Source of the DNA: Kibdelosporangium persicum
Lineage (GTDB): Bacteria > Actinomycetota > Actinomycetes > Mycobacteriales > Pseudonocardiaceae
DNA: 38,152 nucleotides
NCBI RefSeq assembly: GCF_013280595.1
Contig: NZ_JAAATY010000057.1
Location: 1-38,152, forward strand
Direction: 5' to 3'
Position 1 is the stretch's first letter, and every line of letters begins with the position of its first letter. Of the stretch, positions 33,101 through 38,152 are shown one piece after another. Under the pieces are notes generated by a model. That model saw nothing but the letters and a program-made list of their open reading frames with translations, was not told the DNA's origin and searched no databases. The position numbers were made by a program, and so were the translations under genes.

Positions 33101-36100
33101 GATCCGGCCGGAGGCCACGCTCGCCGACACCCCGGTGCCGAAGTGCCCTTCTCCTGCGCCGTCCGCAGCGCTGCCGGCGTTGACGGCGTAATCGTGGTAC
33201 ATCAGACCGGTGAACACGCCGGTGCGGCTGCCCCTGGCCGAGTGGGGATCGATCCCCGCGTGCTCGAACGCCTCCCAGGAGGTCTCCAGCAGGATCCGCT
33301 GTTGCGGGTCCATCGCGAGCGCCTCACGGGGCGAGATGCCGAAGAACCCGGGGTCGAACTCCGCGGCGTCGTGCAGGAACCCGCCTTCCCGGACGTAGGA
33401 GGTGCCCGGGTTGCCCGGCTCGGGGTCGTACAGCTCGCCGAGGCGCCAGCCGCGGTCGGCCGGCATCGGCGAGATGGCATCCCTGCCTTCGGCGACGAGT
33501 TCCCACAGCTCTTCCGGTGACCGTACGCCGCCAGGAAAACGGCACGCGAGTCCGATGACTGCGATGGGTTCGTCGGTGGCGGGCGCCGCCGACGTACCGG
33601 GACCGTCCAGCGGCACGACGTCTTCGGCGAGGAGTGCGTGCAGGTGGCTCGCCACCTCGACCGGGGACGGGTGGTCGAAGACCAGCGTGGCCGGGAGTCC
33701 GAGCCCGGTCTCGGCGGCCAGCCGGTTGCGCAGCTCCACGGCCGTCAGGGAGTCGAACCCGGCCTCGGCGAACGGCTGTGCCGCGCCGATCGCGCCGGGT
33801 TCCGAGTGGCCGAGCACCTCGGACGCCGCCGTGGTCACCAACCGGACCAGCAGCCGGTCCCGGTCAGCGGCAGCAAGCCCGGCGAGGCGGCGCCGCAGCG
33901 GCTCGTCGCCCGGATGCCGCCGGCCTGCCGCCCGCTTGGGCATCGGCAGCAGAGCACGCAACAACCACGGCAGCTCGCCGGAACCGGCCTGGGCACGCAA
34001 CTGCGCGAAATCCAGCGGCACGGGCACCGGCGCCGGCTCACCTGACCGCAGCGAACGGTCCAGCAGGGCCAGGCCTTCGGCCTCGGACACCGGAAGGAGG
34101 CCTGACCGCCGGATACGTGTCCGCGCCACGTCTGTGAGACCACCTGCCATTCCCTCGCCCGCCCACGGCCCCCACGCGATCGCCGTCGCCGGCAACCCGT
34201 GTTCCCGCCGATGCCGCGCCAGCGCGTCCAGGAAGGAGTTGGCGGCGGCGTATCCCGCCTGGCCCCCGCTGCCGAAAACTCCCGCCGCCGACGAGAAGAG
34301 CACGAACGCCGACAGGCCCATGCCCCGGGTCAGCTCGTGCAGGTGCACCGCACCGTCCACTTTGGGCCGGAGCACCGCCTCGACGCGGTCCGGCCCGAGC
34401 GCCGTGAGGACGCCGTCGTCCAGCACCCCCGCGGTGTGCACCACGCCGGTCAGTGGATGCGCGGCCGGAACGTTCGCCAGCACGTCGGCCAGCCCTTCCC
34501 GGTCTGCGACGTCACACGCCGCGACGGTCGCCGAAGCACCAGACTCGGCGATCTCCGCGACCAGGTCCGCGACATTCCCGTGTCTGCTGACGAGAACAAG
34601 GTGCCGCACACCGTGCTCACGAACGAGATGGCGCGCGACGGCCCGGCCCAGCCGGCCGGACGCACCGGTGACCAGCACGGAGCCCTGTCCCTCGAACACC
34701 GGCTCACTCGGCTCGCTGGGCCGCACACGGTCAAGGCGGGGTGCATACGCGATCCCGTCCCGCAGAGCCACCACCGGCTCACCCGTGGCCAGCGCCGAAG
34801 GCAGGGCACGGGACGAAGCCGCACTGTCGTCCAGATCGACCAGAACGATCCGGCCCGGGTTCTCCGTCTGCGCGGACCGGACCAGGCCACCGGCACTCGC
34901 CTGGGCCAGGCTGGTCAGTGTGTCGCCAGACTGAGCCAGTACCGCACCCGCGGACACCAGCACCAGGCGGGACGTCCGCAACCGCTCATCGGCCAGCCAC
35001 GTCTGGAGCAGACCGAGGACGTCACCGACCACAGACCGGACCTCGGCGGCCGATGGCGATTCGTCCGTCTGCCGCGGCAGTCGTGCCAGCACCGCATCCG
35101 GTACGGCTTGGCCGGCATCGACTGCCTGGCCCAGCGAAGCCACGTCCGGGTAGACCGGGCACCCGGGCAGCAGCGGTCCGTCGTCGCCGACCACCGCCCA
35201 ACGCATCCCGGTCTGCTGGGGCGCAACGGATGTCTTCTGCCAGCGAACGCGCCACAGCGCGTTGTTCTCACCGGTCCTCGCCGTCTCCAGCTGATCCGTG
35301 GAGATCGGCCGGAACGCGAGGGACCCGACCGACGCGACCGGTTCACCGTCGCTGTCCGCGAGCAGAACGGACACCGCGTCCCGTCCCGCCGGCGCCAGTC
35401 GCACACGAAGCGCGTCGGCTCCAGTCGCGGACAGCGACACGTCGCTCCACGAGAACGGCACCAGTGGCCGCTCATCGTGTTCAGCGCCGAACCAGACAGC
35501 GTGCAGTGCGGCGTCGAGCAACGCCGGGTGCAGGCCGAATCCCGTGGTTCCGCCGGCCTCAGCGGGCAACCGCACGTCCGCGAACAGCTCGTCGCCCCGC
35601 CGCCAGACCGCACGCAGCCCGCGGAAAGCCGGTCCGTACGACAACTCTCCGCCGGCCATCCGGTCGTAGAGACCGGCCGCGGGAACCGGCTGCGCGCCCG
35701 GCGGTGGCCAATCCCGCAGATCGTCCGGCTGGACCGGCGCTGTCGCCGCCAGGACACCGGCAGCGTGCCGTCGCCAGGGCTCGTCGGCCCGATCCTCGTC
35801 CCGCGAGTACACCGTCAGCGGCCGTCGTCCGGTGTCGTCGGGTGCACCGACCGACAACTGCAGCGCCACCGCACCGGCCTCGGTCAGCAACAGCGGCTCC
35901 TCCAGGGTGAGCTCGGCCAGCTCGCCGCAGCCGAGCCGATGCCCGGCCCACAGTGCGAACTCGGCGAACGCCGCACCGCACAACAGTGCGCTGCCCCGGG
36001 CGCTGTGGTCGGCCAGCCACGGGTGGGCGTCCAGCGACAGCCGTCCCGTGACGAGGTGGCGGTCGGAACCCGCCAGCTCCACCACCGCGCCCAGCATCGG

Positions 36101-38152
36101 GTGGTCCGCAGCGGTCAGTCCCGATCCGGACAGGCTCGCCGGGTCCGTGGTTCCGGTCAGCCAGTACCGCTTGCGTTCGAAGGGATACGTGGGCAGGTCG
36201 ATGTGCGTGGCCCCGGAACCGTCGAAGACCGCGGACCAGTTCACGCCCGCTCCGCGGGCGTGCAGCCGGGCCACGGCCGAGATCAGCGCGGACGGCTCGT
36301 CGTGTTCCTTGCGCAGTGCCGGGATGAAGGACGGCGGATCGGCGTCGTCAGCGCAACACGCGTCGCCGAGTGCTGTCAGCACACCGTCGGGCCCCAACTC
36401 GAGGAATGTCGAGACGCCCGCCGCCCGCAGTGCGCGAACCCCGTCACCGAACCGCACGGCGGCCCGTGCCTGGCGCGTCCAGTAATCCGGTGTGCTCATC
36501 TCGCCGGGGGCGGCGAGCGCGCCCGTCACGTTCGAGATGATCGCAAGACGTGGGGCGGCGTAGGTCATCTGTGCCGCGACACGGCCGTACTCGCCGAGCA
36601 TCCCGTCCAGCAACGGCGAGTGGAACGCGTGACTGACGTTCAGCGGTGTCGTCTTGTGTCCCAGCTCGGCGAGACGACGGCCGAGCTCAGTCACGTCGTC
36701 CGCCGCACCGGCAATGGTCACCGCGGCCGGACCGTTGACCGCGGCGATGCCGACCGGCCCCTGCGCCTCGGCCAGCAGGGCACGGACCTCACGCTCCGCG
36801 GCGCGGACGGACATCATGGCGCCGCCCGCGGGCAGTGCCTGCATCAACCGGCCACGTGCGGCGACCAGTCCGGTCGCGTCGTGCATGGTCAGGATGCCGG
36901 CGACATGGGCGGCGGCGAGCTCTCCGATCGAATGCCCGGCAACCAGGTCCGGGCTGATCCCCCAGGTCTCCAGCAGGCGGAACAGGGCGACCTCGAGCGC
37001 GAACAGCGCGGGCTGGGTGAACTCGGTGCGATCGAGCAGGGCCGCGTCCGCCGAGCCGGGCTCGGCCCAGATCACCTCGCGTAGGGGACGGTCGAGCAGA
37101 CCGTCCAGCCGATCGCAGAGCTCGTCGAAAGCAGCGGTGAACGCCGGGAAAGACCCGTACAGCGCCCGTCCCATGCCCAGCCGCTGCGCGCCCTGCCCGG
37201 TGAACAGGAACGCGAGCTTGCCTTCTCCGGCGACGTCCGCCACGACCAGCGGATGGTCGCGTCCGGCCGCCAGGGCGCCGAGGCCGCTCAGCAGTTCTTC
37301 CCGGCCGGACGCGAGGACCACACCCCGGTGCGCCAGACCCGCCCGGGTGGTCGCCAGCGAGTAGGCCAGGTCGGCTGGAGCCAGGGCCGGGTCGTTCGAC
37401 ACGTGGCCCCATATCCGGCCGGCCTGTGCCCGCATGCTGTCAGCGGTCTTGGCGGAAACCGGATACGGCAGCACACGCAGCCGGGCCGGCGAGTCCGCTT
37501 CGGACTTGTCCGGTTCCGGCGGTCCTTGTTCGAGTATCACGTGGGCATTGGTGCCGCTGATGCCGAACGAGGACACACCCGCCCGGCGAGGGCGACCCGT
37601 CCGCGGCCACTCCCGCGACCGCGTCAACAACCCGACAGCACCACTCGACCAATCCACATGCGACGACGGCTCATCCACATGCAACGTCCTCGGCAACACA
37701 CCATGCCGCATCGCCATCACCATCTTGATAACACCAGCCAACCCCGACGCAGCCTGCGTATGCCCAATATTCGACTTCACCGACCCCAGCCACAGCGGAA
37801 TCTCCCGATCCTGACCATAGGTCGCCAACAACGCCTGCGCCTCAATCGGATCACCCAACCTCGTACCCGTCCCATGCCCCTCCACCACATCCACATCAGA
37901 CGCCGACAACCGCGCATCCACCAACGCACCCCGAATCACCCGCTGCTGCGACGGACCATTCGGCGCAGTCAACCCATTCGACGCACCATCCTGATTCACC
38001 GCCGAACCCCGCACCACCGCCAACACCCGACGCCCATGACGCCGCGCATCCGACAACCGCTCCAACAACACAACACCCACACCCTCAGACCACCCAGTAC
38101 CATCCGCAGCATCCGCGAACGACTTGCACCGCCCATCAGGCGCCATGCCTCG
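27158..38152 (-). CDS. Modular type I PKS, two modules (gene A, 5' end outside window)
   Basis: Cytosolic assembly-line enzyme carrying out two chain extensions. The frame is open to the right edge; 3664 residues are visible before a TGA at 27158-27160. Order by visible residue: KS (1-205, lacking its Cys half), AT (310-617), DH (680-950), KR (catalytic part 1154-1340), ACP (1417-1504), KS (1524-1950), AT (2057-2387), DH (2420-2690), ER (2910-3217), KR (3224-3417), ACP (3504-3584), C-terminal docking region (3590-3664, ending [14 protein letters not shown]). The first AT has GHSIGE and HAFH (malonyl type); the second has GHSQGE and YASH (methylmalonyl type). Both ACPs keep GFDSL. Oddities are EGHGTGT in the first KS, Cys for Pro in the first DH motif, and altered codon use beyond about 37640. 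Gene B starts 41 bp downstream on the same strand. The family is certain; the true start and any upstream modules are not visible. Confidence 0.97.
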   Translation of the reverse strand, partial: RGMAPDGRCKSFADAADGTGWSEGVGVVLLERLSDARRHGRRVLAVVRGSAVNQDGASNGLTAPNGPSQQRVIRGALVDARLSASDVDVVEGHGTGTRLGDPIEAQALLATYGQDREIPLWLGSVKSNIGHTQAASGLAGVIKMVMAMRHGVLPRTLHVDEPSSHVDWSSGAVGLLTRSREWPRTGRPRRAGVSSFGISGTNAHVILEQGPPEPDKSEADSPARLRVLPYPVSAKTADSMRAQAGRIWGHVSNDPALAPADLAYSLATTRAGLAHRGVVLASGREELLSGLGALAAGRDHPLVVADVAGEGKLAFLFTGQGAQRLGMGRALYGSFPAFTAAFDELCDRLDGLLDRPLREVIWAEPGSADAALLDRTEFTQPALFALEVALFRLLETWGISPDLVAGHSIGELAAAHVAGILTMHDATGLVAARGRLMQALPAGGAMMSVRAAEREVRALLAEAQGPVGIAAVNGPAAVTIAGAADDVTELGRRLAELGHKTTPLNVSHAFHSPLLDGMLGEYGRVAAQMTYAAPRLAIISNVTGALAAPGEMSTPDYWTRQARAAVRFGDGVRALRAAGVSTFLELGPDGVLTALGDACCADDADPPSFIPALRKEHDEPSALISAVARLHARGAGVNWSAVFDGSGATHIDLPTYPFERKRYWLTGTTDPASLSGSGLTAADHPMLGAVVELAGSDRHLVTGRLSLDAHPWLADHSARGSALLCGAAFAEFALWAGHRLGCGELAELTLEEPLLLTEAGAVALQLSVGAPDDTGRRPLTVYSRDEDRADEPWRRHAAGVLAATAPVQPDDLRDWPPPGAQPVPAAGLYDRMAGGELSYGPAFRGLRAVWRRGDELFADVRLPAEAGGTTGFGLHPALLDAALHAVWFGAEHDERPLVPFSWSDVSLSATGADALRVRLAPAGRDAVSVLLADSDGEPVASVGSLAFRPISTDQLETARTGENNALWRVRWQKTSVAPQQTGMRWAVVGDDGPLLPGCPVYPDVASLGQAVDAGQAVPDAVLARLPRQTDESPSAAEVRSVVGDVLGLLQTWLADERLRTSRLVLVSAGAVLAQSGDTLTSLAQASAGGLVRSAQTENPGRIVLVDLDDSAASSRALPSALATGEPVVALRDGIAYAPRLDRVRPSEPSEPVFEGQGSVLVTGASGRLGRAVARHLVREHGVRHLVLVSRHGNVADLVAEIAESGASATVAACDVADREGLADVLANVPAAHPLTGVVHTAGVLDDGVLTALGPDRVEAVLRPKVDGAVHLHELTRGMGLSAFVLFSSAAGVFGSGGQAGYAAANSFLDALARHRREHGLPATAIAWGPWAGEGMAGGLTDVARTRIRRSGLLPVSEAEGLALLDRSLRSGEPAPVPVPLDFAQLRAQAGSGELPWLLRALLPMPKRAAGRRHPGDEPLRRRLAGLAAADRDRLLVRLVTTAASEVLGHSEPGAIGAAQPFAEAGFDSLTAVELRNRLAAETGLGLPATLVFDHPSPVEVASHLHALLAEDVVPLDGPGTSAAPATDEPIAVIGLACRFPGGVRSPEELWELVAEGRDAISPMPADRGWRLGELYDPEPGNPGTSYVREGGFLHDAAEFDPGFFGISPREALAMDPQQRILLETSWEAFEHAGIDPHSARGSRTGVFTGLMYHDYAVNAGSAADGAGEGHFGTGVSASVASGRIAYTLGLHGPALTIDTACSSSLVAVHLAGQALRDGSCDLALAGGVTVMSTPAAFVELSRQRGLAADGRCKPFADAADGTAWGEGAGLLLLERLSDARRHGHPILAVIRGSAVNSDGASNGLTAPNGLAQQRVIRQALANAGLGPWEIDAVEAHGTGTALGDPIEAQALLATYGRDRSGGKPLLLGSVKSNIGHTQAAAGAAALIKVIMAMRHGELPRTLHIDRPSGEVDWSAGSVELLMDNQPWPSGGRPRRAGVSSFGISGTNAHVIVEEPGPEATAPGGAGVLAGPAHAWILSATDTAALRRQAVRLLSYVDGRPELAVADVGRSLAARARLAERAVVIGTDRSGLLDGLAALVEDTPTQATVVTGRAREDARVAFVFPGQGAQWTGMATELLASSPVFRASIEQCAAALEPYLDWSLLDLLEGGPDAPPLDRVDVVQPALFAVGVALAALWRACGVQPAVVIGHSQGEIVAAHVCGALSLTDAAKVVALRSKAIGAVLAGRGGMVSVPLPVADVTGLLRRWASALSVASINGPRTTVVSGDAAAIDELLAHGEAEGIRMRRIPVDYASHSEHVADLEERLADLLRDIEPMTSEVPFVSTVTGGVLPTAALDARYWYRNLQQTVEFDRAVSVVREQGIEVFLEVSPHPVLVPAVHERADESGGGVLAVGTLRRGDGGSRRVLTSLAQLYVHGVPVDWHTVLPGSPVELPAYAFQRQRFWLEGREFGGDMSAAGLEDAVHPWLGAAVTLADDEVLLTGRLSTSAHPWLLDHAVAGTVLLPGTAFVELAIRAGDQAGCPHLEELTLHEPVFLSAEDDQGVPIQVRVDAPDKDGRRVVRVHSRQKRGSWTLHASGVLSPQSLSAPSDLVAWPVRGSDEADVSTGYEALAAAGYHYGPAFQGLRRVWRGAGEVFAEIRLPDEQRMVAGKYGIHPALLDAALHAAGYLYDGESDGELRLPFAWTGVSLHAAGATAARVRLALRGAGELHVTLADETGMPIMTVRSLVTRPVSAANLASALPVAAHGDSLFHLDWTPARVPSVVSSDALRAIAVLGDDPYGAFRSEATYADLDAVDRAISAVDTFGTLVVFHPPGEAPATDSVQPVHTAARTTLALLQSWLSDERFADIRLVFVTLGAVDGGAHDITDLPSAAVWGLVSTAQNEHPGRFALIDLDGHPDSLTALPAVLTLPDPRLRIRRGAVTVPRMARLASHDVLQPPGAAPWRLAGKGDGTIEGLELVPCPEVLRPLAAGQVRIAVRAVGMNFRDVLVVLGMYPGSRRQGIGSDVAGVVTEVGEGVTGLAAGDRVMGIGTDAFGPVTVTDHRLLVRIPDDWSFAQAATVPVAGATAYYGLHDLAEVSRGDAVLIHAAAGGVGTIAVQLARHLGADVFGTASPGKWGALHRNGLDEAHVASSRDHEFERRFLAATGGRGMDVVLDCLAGDFVDAGLRLLPRGGRFLEMGKTDIRDPAEVARQHPGVEYQAYDLMEAGPDRIQQVLRALVELYQRGTLQPLPITTWDIRHAREAFRALGQARVVGKVVLTIPGDPVPSGGTVLITGGTGALGALVARHLVTVHGARHLLLTSRRGTESKGAPELAAELESLGARVTVAACDVADRAALRRTIAAIPADHPLTTVVHAAGVLSDGVVESLTPERLERVLRPKVDGAVNLHDLTANLPLATFVLFSSLAGMTGGPGQGNYAAANCVLDALARHRRANGLPATSLAWGFWAEQGEMTGGADAGRLARGGVLPLPDEDGLALFDLACRSDLPVVVPARLDLAAFGAMGDAVPPLWAGLAPAAGRPVLRPGEDVVPVSRPEFRDQIATLSTTEQNRLVLDLVRSNAASVLGHRGADEIEPDRAFTDLGFDSLIAVEFRNRLGTATGLRLPVTMVFEHPTPYRLAEHLLAELVPEPVSELRLALADLGDLAKRLLSLAPGEDGRDEVTASLRVLLSEWTGADDVGGAGGDDLAAATDDDLFQVIDKGFGLS
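27161..27395 (-). other. C-terminal docking domain of PKS A (class 1a-like)
   Basis: After the last ACP of gene A come about 75 residues with a helical stretch ([13 protein letters not shown]), a second helix ([11 protein letters not shown]), and an acidic end [15 protein letters not shown]. This is the common class 1a C-terminal docking pattern (DDLFxxID...). It should pair with the coiled-coil start of gene B. Confidence 0.85.
27400..33590 (-). other. PKS module A2: KS-AT(methylmalonyl)-DH-ER-KR-ACP
   Basis: Approximate domains: KS 32300-33580 (DTACSSSL), AT 30990-31980 (GHSQGE, VDYASHS), DH 30080-30890 ([17 protein letters not shown]), ER 28500-29420 (HAAAGGVG), KR 27900-28480 (TGGTGALG, catalytic Ser and Tyr, LSD at the B-type loop), ACP 27400-27640 (GFDSL). 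All reductive domains look intact, so the beta-carbon should become CH2 next to an alpha-methyl. The ER has Tyr in LGMYPG. In characterised modular ERs, Tyr at this position correlates with a 2S methyl, so a 2S centre is the inference here. Confidence 0.93.
33600..38152 (-). other. PKS module A1: KS(partial)-AT(malonyl)-DH*-KR-ACP
   Basis: Approximate domains: KS 37540-38152 (cut by the edge), AT 36300-37220, DH 35300-36110, KR 34130-35250, ACP 33640-33900. The AT has GHSIGE (about 36925-36940) and SHAFHSP (about 36620-36640), the malonyl signature. The DH keeps its His, YGPAF and LLDAALH, but the motif HxxxGxxxxP reads [10 protein letters not shown] (Cys codon 35978-35980), so activity is uncertain. 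The KR has [11 protein letters not shown] (B-type) and the catalytic Ser/Tyr. The ACP Ser lies in GFDSL. Expected outcome is an alkene, or a D-configured hydroxyl if the DH is dead. Confidence 0.9.

Noticed and set aside
34199-37084. Very long open frame on the + strand (961 codons), with similar ones at 27137-29578, 25665-28025, 21462-23573 and 7-1857
   Set aside because: These lie opposite clear PKS domains, have no recognisable motifs, and are expected antisense shadows of GC-biased third codon positions.
1-38152. Near-identical repeated segments among KS, AT and KR domains as mobile or repeat elements
   Set aside because: They are homologous PKS domains at regular module spacing, with no terminal inverted repeats, target duplications or transposase.

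Overview
The window is a slice through a large modular type I polyketide synthase (PKS) locus from a high-GC actinomycete. The very GC-rich composition with GC-biased third codon positions, the giant collinear PKS genes and the docking-domain types all fit a Streptomyces- or Pseudonocardiaceae-like host. Genus and product cannot be fixed from this sequence. Every supported gene is on the minus strand, so biosynthetic order runs from right to left.

Layout in order of transcription: (A) 38152-27158, a bimodular PKS whose 5' end lies beyond the right edge. (B) 27116-16062, a complete bimodular PKS of 3684 aa. (C) 15911-5880, a complete bimodular PKS of 3343 aa. (D) 5883-1, the first 1961 aa of a further PKS whose 3' end lies beyond the left edge. 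The gaps are 41 bp (A/B), 150 bp with possible hairpins (B/C), and an ATGA overlap (C/D). This fits one operon. No loading module, thioesterase, tailoring enzyme, regulator, transporter, RNA gene, CRISPR array or insertion sequence is visible, so this is the middle of an assembly line.

Module calls from motifs: A1 = KS-AT(malonyl)-DH*-KR-ACP; A2 = KS-AT(methylmalonyl)-DH-ER-KR-ACP; B1 = KS-AT(malonyl)-DH-ER-KR-ACP; B2 = KS-AT(methylmalonyl)-KR-ACP; C1 = KS-AT(malonyl)-DH-KR-ACP; C2 = KS-AT(methylmalonyl)-KR-ACP; D1 = KS-AT(malonyl)-KR-ACP; D2 = KS only, cut by the edge. Extender choice alternates strictly malonyl/methylmalonyl. Docking ends match as A-B (class 1a-like), B-C (class 1b-like) and C-D (class 1a-like), which supports the order A>B>C>D. 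The predicted internal chain, oldest end first, is R-CH=CH-CH2-CH(CH3)-CH2-CH2-CH(OH)-CH(CH3)-CH=CH-CH(OH)-CH(CH3)-CH(OH)-CH2-CO-. The first alkene is conditional, because the A1 dehydratase has an altered active-site motif.

The points most worth a second look are small deviations inside otherwise standard modules: a DH with Cys for the motif Pro (A1), a KR with neither stereochemical fingerprint (D1), an ACP with GFESL (B2), an AT with GAGTQ and FASH (B2), a single in-frame TTA codon (gene C), two KS segments with foreign-looking codon use at opposite ends of the window, and a tandem 12-bp linker repeat (B1). I see no wholly new type of system here. The novelty, if any, would lie in the product.
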